Shown here: positions 1 through 11,182 of the stretch, piece after piece | Numbering within the stretch: the stretch's first letter is position 1 | How the letters are laid out: every line of letters starts with the position of its first letter | NCBI GenBank assembly: GCA_027603945.1 | Contig: JADIIU010000011.1 | Span: 124,001-188,000 of the forward strand | Direction of reading: 5' to 3' | From: Terramyces sp. JEL0728 | Taxonomy: Eukaryota > Chytridiomycota > Chytridiomycetes > Rhizophydiales > Terramycetaceae | Length of the DNA stretch: 64,000 bases | Translations under genes and position numbers: made by a program | The notes under the pieces: generated by a model | The model's input: only the letters and a program-made list of their open reading frames with translations | Told to the model about the DNA's origin: nothing | Databases searched by the model: none

Positions 1-2070
1 GCATAGATATAGCTGGTCGTAGAGGTAAATGTACCGTCTTTGTTTTGGATCGGTTTGCTGAAAGAAAACCCAAGAGCTGCCCATGACGGCATCGGAACTC
101 TCAGAGGGACGATTTTGGATAGGATTTCACCCGACGCAACAGGCATAACAAAGTCCTTTGAAACTCTGTCTGAAATGGTGTAGCCCCCATTACTATTTTT
201 CCAACCAACAGTAATCGCGCCGTCAGTCATACCACTCCCGGTTCCAATAGCGGCCCACTATCATTAGTAAGATTTACCCCTTCCAATGCTGAATGAACAG
301 TAAAGATGATATTTCCTTGGTTGTCATTTTCGCCGTAAATACAGTACTGTTGGCCAACGCAAATGCCATTTTTGCCGCTAGATACAGGCGTAGCCGATGG
401 AGAGCTGGTTTCAATAGTTGGCGACGCAGTAGTTACTGGATTTGATGTGCCACCAACAAAATTAAGTGCTCCAAGTTGTCCTTTGGTTCGGCCATGACCT
501 TTGAAAACCGCGCCTGGATCATCAATGTTTCCAGTTGGAATTTTACTACTGTAAGCATAGAGCCACTGAGTATTGCTAGTGATTGTGTAATCAACAGAGC
601 TAATTGGACGAATGTAAGAGAAAGCCATAGTAGCCCAACTTGGAGCAGGATATTGGAGTGGGATAAGTTTGGATGCTGGATTGCTGCTTACGCCTGGTAA
701 TGAATCAGCGGCTGCAATGCGATCACTGATTGTATATCCGCCAGTAGAGTTTTTCCAAACCACGACGTCTTTCGATCCAATCATGGTGCTTGAATCCGCA
801 CCTATTCCTATCCATCCTAGCGCAGCCGAAAATACAGTGAAAATAATATTTCCAGCACCGTCGGGCTTTCCATAGATACAGTAGGAAGTGTCGACGCAAA
901 TACCAGCTATACTCGGAGTAGGGGAGGAAATAGGAGCTCCTGTTGAAGTAGCGGTAGAAGGGGCCGGTTTATCGACAAAATCCAATACATCAAAGTACCC
1001 CTTGTCATAGTGTTCTAGAATTCGACTGCCTGGGTTATCGATATTCCTCTGGGGAGGATTTTGACCCAGCGCATAGATCCAACTGGATTTACTGCTAAGA
1101 GTAACATCAGAAGCTTGGATTGGTCTTGTAAAGCTAAATGACATTTTGCTCCAGGCGGGTGCAGGATATTGTAAAGGGATTATCTTTGATACTTGGTTAA
1201 CACCAACTGTCGGAGACACGTAGTCAGTTGCGTATCTATCACTGATGGTGAACCCGCCAGTGGAATTCTTCCAAACAATAACGTCGGTGGAATTAACCAT
1301 TCCGGTGCCAATACCAACACCAGTGTATCTATTATTAGGAATGCCCTACCCCTGCGCCGAAGAATGAACAGTAATCATCACATTTCCTAGTCCGTCAGGC
1401 TGACCATAAATGCAAATGGTAGTGCCTACACACTTTCCTGCAATAGATGGAGGCTGGACAGGAGTAGCTGTTGGAGAAGGGGTAGTTGCTACAGGCTTGT
1501 CAACAAAATCTAGAACGTCCAGCAAACCTTTATCGTAATGTTCAAGTATTCGGGTTGCAGGGTTATCAATATTTCTTTTTGGGGGACTATGCCCAAGCGC
1601 GTATATGTAGCTGCTGGAACTGGTCAAGTTAACATCAGCAGATATAATTGGTCTGCTGAAAGAGAAAGACATGTTACTCCAAGCCGGTGCTTCAATTTGC
1701 AACGGTACAATCTGAGATACAAGGTTATTGCTTACAGCTGGAGATACATAGTCGGTCGCAACTCTGTCACTAATCGTGAATCCACCAGTAGAGTTCCTCC
1801 ATACAATGATGTCCGTCGAGTTAACCATGCCTGAACCAACGCCTATAGCAGTCCATCTAAATTAAAACCAATCTACCCTGGTGCAGATGAGTGTACGGTA
1901 AAAATAACATTTCCATTTCCATCAGGTTGCCCGTATAAACAGATTGCTTCTGTTCCAATGCACTTTCCATTTATCGGTGGGGAAGCTCCATCCTTGGTCC
2001 CAAATCTAACTCTAGTGGGCGGGAAAAAGATGGACCATAGCAAATTGGCAATTAATCCAACCGCAACCAT
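1..2070 (-). CDS. Secreted protein with at least four tandem DOMON domains (C-terminus outside window)
   Basis: The protein starts with a hydrophobic signal-like segment (MVAVGLIANLLWSIFF) and continues with four or more copies of a DOMON-type module of about 170 residues. Each copy has a C-x4-C-[IL]-YG-x-[PN]-D start, a HSSA-G-W core and a TDI/TDVIVW-(K/R)NSTGGF/Y-TISDR stretch. DOMON is a beta-sandwich that binds heme or sugars, usually in secreted or membrane redox proteins; the ligand here is unknown. Introns: 1857-1876 (20), 1329-1349 (21), 258-277 (20). All three fall at the same place in the repeat, between the HSSA-G and the following W/Y. The start at 2070 is the first ATG; the same frame is open further upstream but only from a TTG codon. 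The gene runs off the left edge, so a C-terminal membrane or cytochrome b561 region cannot be excluded. Confidence 0.8.
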
Positions 2071-2516
2071 TTGAAAATACGACAAAGCTTTGTATATGTT
2101 TATATCTTTCCATCAGTCCTCGATTCCGATTTGCCGTATACCGTTTCTTGATTAGGAAAGATCTGTTGGTGAATCGATGCACAAAAATGGAAAAATTAAA
2201 CATGTGGTGAAAAATTTGTTGCTCCTGCATGGCGTTGTCAAAGAATCCTATCAAAATAAGCCGAGTGCTGGCCAGCGACTGCTTTCAAACAAATCTTTAA
2301 TCTCTGCTGTCATCTGGTAAGTAGTTCTATTGTACAAAGACAACACATGTATGGGAACCGAGTTTACAGTTTTCCACATTTTCACCGGAACTCTCGTGGA
2401 GAATATCCGTTAAGTACAAGCTTTATTTCGGCCATTCACCCTCAACCAACCAAACTGAGGATTTGAGCAATGCAAGTGAAACGCAAAAATGAAATGGGTT
2501 TATTGATCCATAATTT
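2071..2516. other. Intergenic spacer without a supported gene
   Basis: Between the start of the DOMON gene and the stop of the small ORF at 2517 I see no conserved coding signal on either strand. Short open frames here lack intron signals or a start codon, and no tRNA-like A/B boxes were seen. It probably holds the DOMON promoter and the 3' end of the small upstream gene, with an AATAAA on the minus strand 12 nt after that gene's stop. Confidence 0.5.
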
Positions 2517-2678
2517 CTAATGGTCAGGATCAATGTCCATCGCAGACTGCGCCATTATAACCTCATTTGCCGCGTGGAATTGAGCTAAGACGTATTCTTT
2601 CACCACGTTGAGCAAATGGCTATGCTTGATAATAACTGTTTGTATCACAAACCACAGCGCAGTCTTATAGTTCAGCAT
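2517..2678 (-). CDS. Small ORF, 53 residues, unknown
   Basis: An uninterrupted ATG-to-TAG frame of 53 codons begins 15 nt after the USP14 stop, in the same direction. The product has a hydrophobic N-terminal helix (about residues 8-20), a second likely helix (HLLNVVKEYVLAQFHAANEV) and an acidic MDIDPDH tail. An AATAAA lies 12 nt after the stop, which is the normal gene-end layout in this window and supports a real transcript end. I recognise no family. It could also be the last exon of a gene whose upstream exons I failed to find, or a cistron read through from USP14. Confidence 0.45.
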   Translation of the reverse strand: MLNYKTALWFVIQTVIIKHSHLLNVVKEYVLAQFHAANEVIMAQSAMDIDPDH

Positions 2679-2693
2679 TGTAAGGAAAAATGT

Positions 2694-4294
2694 TTATTCC
2701 AAATCTCTGGCTTTGTAAAGGCACATATATGCGGTGTGCCAATCTCCTCCGCCTTCAAGTTTTGTAATATCTTCCTCTTTGATCTGCGATACTTTATCAT
2801 CATCGAATTTCCACCAGTATGCCCCTTGTTTCGCCCAGCCAATATAGTGGCCAGAGTTTGCACCACGACCAACATGGGTAAGCACTATTGTTGATTAAAT
2901 ATTACCTGCAACTAGATCGTATTGTCCAGAAGGATTTACACCAGGGTCTTCAACAAGAGATGAATCAACGCCTATTTCTTCAAGTAACGCCTTTTGATTT
3001 TTAGGTGGTTCAACTACCGCCATTTCTTCTGGGCTATTTTCCAATTTTCTCTTTTTCTAACATTAACTTGAGATACCTTTTCTTCTGCTTTCTTATCGGC
3101 AATTTCCTTCAACTTTGCTTTTGCAGGTTGTAATTTCGTAGACAATTCAGGTGTGCAGTATGGAACCATATCTAACTCAAATGGAAATTGGACTCGTTTC
3201 AAAATCTTTGCTTTGATTTGTTCTTGCGCTTTCCATTGGAAACGCACAAAATTGATCGTGAGATATCGAGGGAGACGACTGATTTTGGAGGTTTTTGTGT
3301 AAATTGCGTTTCTGCCTAGCGAAGGAGAGTTCTTTTCAATTTTTTCTATTAAACCATTTCCAATTTCAGACACCATGTAAGTAGACACTGTATCAATATA
3401 CACTTACCGCCGGACCCAATATTAACACGCAGCTTGTTGGTCGACTCCATTGAAATTGATGGCGCTTCACTTGGGGCATCGTCGCATTTAGTTCTAAGTT
3501 ACATTCCGAATTACTCTACAATTGTTTCAACAGTCATGAATTGCTCGACAAATTTCTTGCTTTTGTTACTTTCTCCAGTGCGAGTTAAGCTGTTGACAGT
3601 TTCATCCAAGACGTGAACGATTTGTCCCCAGCACTCTTCTGCGTCCTGCTGCATAAATCCATTGCGGTCTCTTTCAGCAAATTGCGGATACAAGGTGCGA
3701 AGTAGCTAGGTTAGGAAAGTGCTACCTGGACAAACATTACAGGATGAACAGCTTGTCCAGACTTGTCGAGTTCCTTGAACAGGGCATTCATTGAAACGGA
3801 AAAGTTTTGTTGGTTGTTGGATGAAATATTGATCCCAGACCTGAGTTAACAAACTTTTACTTTTCAACAGCATTTGGCAATTCGGTAACTGCTCGAAGAC
3901 ATTGCAAGGTGGAATTCAAATAGCATGTGTTACCCAAATTGACCAAACCAGCAGGAATGTTCAACTACTATAAGCATAAATTACAGCTCTGGAAATTTGT
4001 GCTTCTGATAAATCTTCCAGGAACACGGTTTTCTCTTGAGGTTCTCTGAGCACTTCAACAGTTCCCATCATCATTAATTGCTGGTTTTCCTTTAATTTCA
4101 AAGTGTTTAAATCCGTATCGTCTTTCAACACCCCACCCTTGACCATGATCTTTTGGCGTTCAGGTGCAACACCGGTTAAAGAAAATACCTGTGTCTTCAG
4201 AACTAGTCCTGGTTGACTGAGATCGGCTGGCACGTTATATTTTCCACCATTCCATTTGATGATAACTGGGATTAGGTTTTCAATTACTATTCAT
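2694..4294 (-). CDS. UBP6: Proteasome-associated deubiquitinase USP14/UBP6
   Basis: Predicted 478 residues, close to the family length. An N-terminal ubiquitin-like domain (KIMVKGGVLKDD, about residues 20-85) binds the proteasome base. It is followed by a C19 protease with the Cys box GLVNLGNTCYLNS, the QQDAEECW motif, ISRLPRYLTINFVRF, and the His box NSGHYIGW with WWKFDDDKV. It removes ubiquitin chains from substrates held at the 26S proteasome. Eight introns: 4266-4287 (22), 3966-3985 (20), 3841-3860 (20), 3706-3725 (20), 3494-3514 (21), 3388-3407 (20), 3057-3076 (20), 2885-2905 (21); removing them gives one frame. The first exon has only seven coding bases. It is divergent from the HDAC gene, the two ATGs being 37 bp apart, so they share a promoter. 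The stop TAA lies in AATAAA. Confidence 0.93.
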
Positions 4295-4331
4295 TTCAAG
4301 ATTTGGCTTGGAAAAAACTTGCAAAATCAGA

Positions 4332-5882
4332 ATGACAGTCAAAACCAGAAAAAACAAGACGTCGTACTACTACCACTGTAAGATCTGTTTAACCGTAGCC
4401 GATATTGGCCACTATTATTACGCACCACTACACCCAATGAAACCACATCGCATTCGCATGACCCACAACCTAATTGTAAATTATGGATTATACAAAAAGC
4501 TGGAAATCAATCGCCCAAACCCCGCTACTCTAAAGGAAATGACCAAATTTCACTCTGACGAATATATAGAATTTCTTCAAAGAGTCACACCAGAGCAAAC
4601 TGAAGAAATCAACAAGCACCAAACAAAATGTGATTTTTAATTAATGTAGTCAATTTACTGGATGATTGCCCGGTCTGGGATGGGCTGTATGAATTCTGTG
4701 CTCTATCGGCTGGTGGTTCGATCTCTGCAGCGGCAAAGTTAAACAGAGGTGATACTGACATTGCGATCAACTGGGGTGGTGGTCTGCATCACGCCAAGAA
4801 AGGTGAAGCTTCTGGGTTCTGCTATGTCAACGATATTAATCTTGCTATTTTAGAATTGCTCCGTTATCACCAAAGAGTTTTGTACATTGATATTGATAAT
4901 CATCATGGTGATGGAGTAGAAGAAGCTTTTTATACCACTGATCGAGTAATGACTGTTTCCTTCCACAAGTATGGCGAATATTTCCCTGGAACTGGAGATA
5001 TTTTGGATGTTGGGCATGGAAGAGGAAAACACTATTCCGTTAATTTCCCATTAAAGGACGGCATTGACGATGAATCGTATAAAGTCATCTTTTCTGAAGT
5101 GCTACTTAATTAACTCAGGTTTTGCAATCGGTAATGGACAGATTCCGTCCTGGCGCAGTTATCTTGCAGTGTGGTGCCGATTCTTTAGCAGGTGACAGAT
5201 TGGGCTGCTTCAATCTATCCATGAAAGGTAGCTAATTTTAACACCAGGCCATGCGTATCCCCTTGAATTCATGAAAAAATTCAATGTGCCTTTGCTCGTA
5301 CTTGGCGGAGGTGGATACACCATTCGCAACGTATGCCGTGCTTGGACCTACGAAACCTCACTGTGTGTCGATGAAGAGCTTCCTGAAGGTATTTTGTGGT
5401 TGAGATAGCATTGCCATTTAACGACTATTTCCAGTATTTCGGGCCAGACTATCGTTTAGAAGTCCCTGCTACAAATATGGAAAACATGAATTCCAGGGAA
5501 TATCTAGAAAAGATGAAGTAGTCATAAGCTGATATAGATCTAAAATATTGGAGAACCTGAGACACATTGACCACGCACCGAGTGTTCAAATGCACCAAGT
5601 TCCGCATGACCTGTATTCTTCTGATGATGAAGATGATAATGACAAGGACAAGCGTATTACTCGTAGATATTATTGATATTAGAAAGAATGTCCGATAAGC
5701 GAAGAGTTCCAGAAAACGAATTATCCGATTCGGAAGATGAAGGAGATAACAGAAGGAACCAGCGATCATACAAGGAAAGAAGTTTGCTGTCCTTTGATAA
5801 AGAAGGCAGGGGCAATGACTCTTCCCGTCCAGCAAAGACTGATGCAGGCGACGAAGAAGCCGATGATGAAGCTGATGATTAA
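4332..5882 (+). CDS. RPD3: Class I histone deacetylase (RPD3/HDAC1 type)
   Basis: Predicted 469 residues. The catalytic domain shows GHPMKPHR-like [15 protein letters not shown], the paired histidines in [11 protein letters not shown], the zinc ligands in [40 protein letters not shown] and [15 protein letters not shown]. It removes acetyl groups from histone tails in Sin3/NuRD-like complexes in the nucleus. The C-terminal tail is acidic (SDSEDEGD and [12 protein letters not shown]), as in HDAC1/Rpd3. Seven introns: 4378-4398 (21), 4630-4649, 5099-5118, 5228-5247, 5389-5408, 5518-5537 and 5663-5682 (20 each). The start chosen is the first ATG in frame ([19 protein letters not shown] after splicing). 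The stop overlaps TTAATAAAT. Dense tiny introns make any unspliced translation badly broken. Confidence 0.96.
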
Positions 5883-5963
5883 TAAATTACCGTTCATTTA
5901 ATCGCTATGCTGCATCCAAAGTGAGATGAGCTCGGAAATATACGCGTATTTTCTTTTTCAAAG

Positions 5964-6331
5964 ATGTCTGCGATAAAGGACCAAAACAAGGATTACAATG
6001 AAGTTGAAACCGCATTGAATAGACTTCAAGCCCACAAAGGCGTACAAGGAATAGTCATTGCAACACACGAAGGCTCTGTTATTAGATCCACGCTTGATAA
6101 CATTCAAACTCCACAAATATCTACACTGGTTACTCAATTAGCAGCGCGAAGCAAAGGAGTAGTGCGCGACTTGGATCCAGAAGTAATTCATAGATAACAG
6201 CAGGACGAATTGAAATTTTTACGTATAAGATCAAAGAAACATGAGATTATGGTAGCAGAAAGTATACTGTTTATTAACTATTAGCTAAATCATATTTGAT
6301 GATTGTAATACAAAATCCGCACGAATTATAA
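5964..6331 (+). CDS. DYNLRB: Dynein light chain, roadblock/LC7 type
   Basis: Predicted 107 residues, slightly longer than the usual 96-100. It matches roadblock along its whole length: LNRLQAHKGVQGIVIATHEG, then RSTLDN, the LAARSK helix, RDLDPEDELKFLRIRSKKHE and the terminal strand MIVIQNPHE. It dimerises and binds dynein intermediate chains in cytoplasmic or axonemal dynein. Introns 6183-6203 (21) and 6262-6284 (23). It converges with the GTPBP1-like gene, with only 11 bp between the two stop codons, so the two 3' UTRs must overlap. Confidence 0.93.
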
Positions 6332-6342
6332 TTTTAATATAA

Positions 6343-8282
6343 TTACCGGGTTATTGAATCCTGTTTTGTAAATGGATTATGTAGATTAAGAATCTTTCCG
6401 ACACATTTGATTCCAGCTCCACGAACTAGCACAGTTGAGCCAACTGTTAAATGTTCTGGTTCGTACATGAATCGCAGACGAACTCTGCCATGCTGACCAT
6501 GCGCAAGGTGTATTCCTGGTTTAGATTTGCGTTTTGGGGATGGTTTTGGCGAGTCTTCTACTGTTAGGCTATTTTACCATCTGAGGAAGTGAACGCAATT
6601 TCATTTTCACCACTTGTTGGTTTGATTGTCATTACTTTTGCAAGCTGTCTGACACTGCCAACGTATACCATAACTTGTTGTTCACTATAGAGAGAAGTTG
6701 GATGAATCAATACGTATAGATCAACATCAATTTCCCAGAAACTTGGTGGTGGGTCCAATCCAAAAGGTACAAGGGATTGTCCCCTTCTTATTTTAAATTC
6801 AGCTGGAGCGCTTTCAATCCAGGAAGATTTGTTATAAATATTTAGTTTCTCTAAATCTTGTGGCCCAAAGTTACTAGTGTCTTCATTATAGAACTTGACT
6901 GCACAAGTCGCAACCTGTCCAGCCTGTACATGACTCACTTTACACCTCTGGCGATGTACAGAGTGAATTATTACTGGGATAAATCTGCCTCTGTCTGGAC
7001 CGAGGTAAAATATTTGAGGGGTGTTGCCAGACAAGTACATTCTGCCATTGACCATAATGCCTCCAACAACACATCCAGTCCCGTCCACTGTAAACACATC
7101 TTCTATCTGGAATTCAGTTTCAGACTCCAGCACTTCGTTTCTTGGAGCTTGTGGTTTTGGTAATAGATTAAACAACTTGACGAGCAGATTGATATTTTCA
7201 CCAGTGACGCTCGACACTAGGAATAAAGGGACGACGTTGCTGACATTAACGAAAAGTACCTTGAAACCAACATTGGTATGCATGTGGCCAAATCATCTTC
7301 ATCCTTTATCACTATTGGTATCCTGGCCATTCCTGGGGTCTTCAAATACGACAACAAGGTTTTCAAAGTAGCCGTCAGTTTTTCAGCAGTCGTAACATCA
7401 ATCTTGGTAATTACAATAAATAATGGTACTTTTAGCAGGTTTGTCAACATTATTTGTTCGATAGCAACATCTGGCAATCCACCATAGCTTGCATTCAAAA
7501 TCAAAGTAGCATAATGTGGGGCATTGCCGGTAAGCCCACCTATCGTAGTTTTTTGATATTTAGGATGGCCACAAGTATCCATAAAAGTAACCACCTTTGA
7601 AGAATTTTCACACTATTGTCAATAATATTTACAATTTGCTCCCATGTGGATATATTTGTAGTTGCGTAATTAATGATCTCTCCAGACGAATTGAATCCGA
7701 TGATTTGCCTTGAAATTGAAGACGATCTTCCAGATTCAATTTCATGTCGATGTCTCAGTAAATTTAATCGTGCTTTTCCTCTCCCATTGTCCTTTTCATC
7801 ATGCGACAGGACACCCAACAAAGTGGATTTGCCTGCATCAGCTCCACCCAATACTGCCACTCTTATTTCCAAGAAATGTTGATCATCTTTTAGGCATTTT
7901 CTAAATAGCACTTCCGCAACTGTGTTTTGTCCTACATTCTGTATCCTAATAACTGATAATTCTGCACAAAGTGTGTTTCCCATTAGTTTTAGCGTTTCCA
8001 TAGATGCCTTCATTTCCTGTTCATTCAAACCCACCAGAGTTCCAGCATCAGACACACCGATTTCATAAATTGCCTCACCACCACCTTCAGCCAATCTAAA
8101 TTAGATAACCATTACCGCCATTTCAATTGCGTTACCAAGTGGTCTATTCGTTCTGGAGATGGATCGACTAATTTTAACTTGTACTCGATATTTCCCTCTT
8201 CTACTTCTGGGGGCAATCGATGTCCTGCGGTTTCCAAAAGTGAGAACGTTGTCTCGTTCTGAGCTTTTCCTTTCCGAAACAT
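6343..8282 (-). CDS. GTPBP1/GTPBP2-like translational GTPase
   Basis: Predicted 619 residues. The G domain carries G1 GGADAGKSTLLG, G3 DTCGHPKY and G4 VITKIDVTT, followed by EF-Tu-like beta-barrel domains II (FTVDGTGCVVGGIMVNG) and III (HGQHGRVRLRFMYEPEHL). This family is related to eEF1A/eRF3 and is linked to stalled-ribosome resolution and mRNA turnover in animals; Saccharomyces lacks it. Introns 8096-8115, 7612-7631, 7240-7259 and 6558-6577, all 20 nt. The start is the first ATG (MFRKGKAQNE). The linker around the last intron is basic and serine/proline rich (EDSPKPSPKRKSKPG). Confidence 0.9.
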
Positions 8283-8422
8283 ATTTTATAACTTGGTTTT
8301 AACTTTTTTTAAACTAACTTTTTGTGAGTCACAAGAGTGGGTTTACTCCACCTTCTTTTGACACCACGTTGGATGAGATTGGTGATCGCCGAATCAAAGA
8401 AGGGTACAATTAAATGAGCTTT

Positions 8423-9974
8423 TTATTTCAAAACGATGACAAGCGTCGGAGCCATACATGTCTTTAAAATGTCATGAATTCCATAAAACCCAACAGTGGA
8501 AGTATTATCCAAAACCGTTCCAGCTGCACCCAGGATGACGGAATTAGTGTGCTTGCTCACTTTGATCAAATGGGAAACATCTGGGGATACCCAAACTTCT
8601 CCATTTTCAACCAAACCTTCTGAAGTAACAACTTGTCTTTGTAAAGTGTTTGCATTATTAAGCGACAGCAAGCTAGGAGTGGTGAATATTTCGATTCTTG
8701 CATTGGTAGGCTGGTTGGTTTCCAATTTCAATTGAAGGTATGCGGACTGGATTTCGCTTTTTGGCGGAATGTCAATTTTGAAATTAAGATAGTGTTGGAT
8801 ACCTTCCCTTAGTTCCAGAACAGATTTGGAGGAAACAGTCCTTTGGCTGTTTAAAGTGTAAATATCTAAATGGCTTTGGACTGTAGTTTCGTAAAACTTT
8901 TTGGCAGGGATGGTATCCTTTACGTACTGGGCGAGGTTTAACGAAGGCGTAGTGATTTTGAATGTATCCCACTTTGTGCCATCAACATCTTTGAATTTAC
9001 AGTCTGCTTTCAGTGGAGATCCCTTGTGTTTAAAAGTGCATAGCAAGGCACCATAATTCACACCATTCTACAATTAATAATTGGTTACATCTAGAGCTGC
9101 CGTAGCAGCCCACCATGGATTCTTTTCATTGCCTTGTTTCCATGGTCTAATACTGTCGCCGCCCAATCCAGAAACAGCTGCAAAAGACTGGCCAGGCTTT
9201 ACTTCAAGAGTATCATCAGTAGAAGCAATCTCTTGAGTTGCGAAATCAGATAGCAAGTGGGTTCTTTCATAAGAGTGCTCGTGTCCAGTGAAAATTATAG
9301 CACCGTGTTTTCGACAGATATCTATGTTAATATATATTACCATAGACAGCATATCCGGTCTCATCCACTTTATCTCCGGTCTGAAGCTTGTTTTGGTTCT
9401 TGTGCCACATGCATATTTTCCACGGAACGTATGAATATCGTTTTAAGGCAGCATCAATGAACTCTTCGTGGTGCGACCCCATTGTACCGACCCCTGACAA
9501 CACAAACACCATGTCCTTATAATGGCAAACCCTAGAAACACCGATTTCCCCTGTACAGTGTTTGTCCAGCCCAGACTTTTTCGTTTGCTTCAATAGCAAA
9601 TCTCTATACCCTGTTCTTGGTTCAAACCATTTCAAAATATCGTGATTGCCAATAACCGACATCATTGGAAACTTTTTCCCCATCGCATCAGTAAATTGGT
9701 TCATAAAACTAGTTGGATCATCTTCGTAATCGAAATCTCCAAGATGTAGCAGTAAATCTGGTCCCCAACCTCTAACCATTTTTAATACTTGCTCCGGTTT
9801 TACTCCTAGTCCTTGGTCTCCTAGGATAGCAATTCTAGTTTCCTTTTGCTGTTTTGCTTTCGTATATTTTTCCACTTGAGGAATATTGAATTTTTCAAAT
9901 GCTTGATTTTCCAGTAATGGACAATTGCTTCCAAACGCCAAAACCCAGCTGGCCAATAGCAATTGTTTCCACAT
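8423..9974 (-). CDS. Secreted calcineurin-like phosphoesterase with a C-terminal beta-sandwich domain
   Basis: Predicted 503 residues. After a signal peptide (MWKQLLLASWVLAFGSNC) comes a metallophosphoesterase fold with GDQG, HLGDFDYE (D-x-G/D-x-D), VIGNHD and FTGHEHSYERTH. This is the purple-acid-phosphatase-like order, so hydrolysis of a phosphomonoester outside the cell is likely. The C-terminal third (about residues 290-503) is a separate domain with EIQSAYLQLKLE and VWVSPDVSHLIK, resembling DNRLRE-type repeats of secreted proteins. Introns 9322-9340 (19) and 9068-9088 (21). The upstream TTG-started extension was rejected in favour of the ATG that begins the signal peptide. Confidence 0.82.
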
Positions 9975-10101
9975 TCTTGAAAAATAGAAAAAGAAGTACA
10001 AGTATTAATTTATCACGTGAAATAAACGTGTTGCAGTTGCAGTACATTATTGGAGCTACAGTACATTATTGGAATGATGCTCCAGAATTAGAAATAATTT
10101 A

Positions 10102-10959
10102 TTAAAGAATGATATTCCCAAGTTTGTCAGTTAAAATATCAGAATCTTGGTTTTCAACTGTATTTCCTAGTCTACCAGCTTCTGGCTCTTCAATAATATT
10201 TCCAAACTTGTCTGTTTTTGGCTCAATAATATTTCCAAATCTATCAGTCTCTACATCCTCACACTCTGATTCTTCGCTTTCAGAAGGAGGCATTCCATAT
10301 GGATCATCATCATGGTTTGTATTCCTTCCGTAGTCTTCCTTTTTCTCTTTTTTTCGTGCGTATTCTTCTTCCATCTGTGCAATATATTCATTTTGTACTC
10401 TTACCACGCTTGCAGAATCTGCGCATTCAGAATATAAGCCAAACAGTTCTGAATTAATCTCATAAAATGCATGTCCCCATCCAAACTGTGAAAGCAGCGC
10501 ATGGCCAGCGTCGTCTAGTCCTGTAATGAAGCAGCAGGCAGCCAATGCTTCGACACAATTTAATTTGTATGGTTTCCCATAGTTGACGGGATTGGCAGCA
10601 ACCAGATATGGTAGCAGTCTTTCATGTGGAGAGCGAATCTTTGCGAATGGAACTTCTTCAATCCTTGCCCAGGAACAATCCACAACTGCGATTCCACTCT
10701 GTATAACTATATCCCTGTCTGCTGGCGATACAGAAAATTCACCTTTTGGACTATATTAATTTGACAAACCTCATTACAACTCCTTTAAATCTCTGACCTA
10801 CTCTCAAATTCGCTACAACTCCACATCGAACTAATTTCTTTCCTGAGCATCTCTTTGGGTCGCAATGTTCAAAATCCTACATCAGCGAATGGATACCCAC
10901 ATGGCGACCGGAAATGGAATCTCTTCCTCTCTTGGTTCATCAAAATTTTTCTTTCCCAT
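10102..10959 (-). CDS. TSR3: 18S rRNA aminocarboxypropyltransferase TSR3
   Basis: Predicted 272 residues. Family blocks are clear: MWDFEHCDPKRCSGKKL, SPADRDIV, VVDCSWARIEEVPF, RLLPYLVAANPVNYGKP, LNCVEALAA and FGWGHAFYEIN. TSR3 adds the acp group from S-adenosylmethionine to the hypermodified uridine of 18S rRNA late in 40S maturation. Introns 10877-10896 (20) and 10751-10769 (19; donor GTTTG). The C-terminal tail contains four imperfect copies of a T-D-(K/R)-x-GNII unit separated by acidic spacers. The gene end is TTTAATAAAT, stop and poly(A) signal overlapping. It shares a 223-bp divergent promoter region with the next gene. Confidence 0.93.
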
Positions 10960-11182
10960 TGTCTGTTTTGAGCAAGAAAAAAATCAATTTCATGCAACAA
11001 AATGCGAGCAACAGATTCGAAATTATCCAAAGGAACGAATGGAGCAAAGATACAAAGACTCGCAGTATGTGCATGTCTCATTTTAATTCTTTGATATGCG
11101 ATTTCTCGTTAATTGGAACAATGGGGTATTTGGAACAATCGGTTGAAAAATTATAAAATCTACGAAAGGGATTCAAAGGCCA

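Noticed and set aside
2071..2085. TTG-started extension of the DOMON protein
   Set aside because: The ATG at 2070 gives a good signal peptide, and non-ATG starts are not needed elsewhere in the window.
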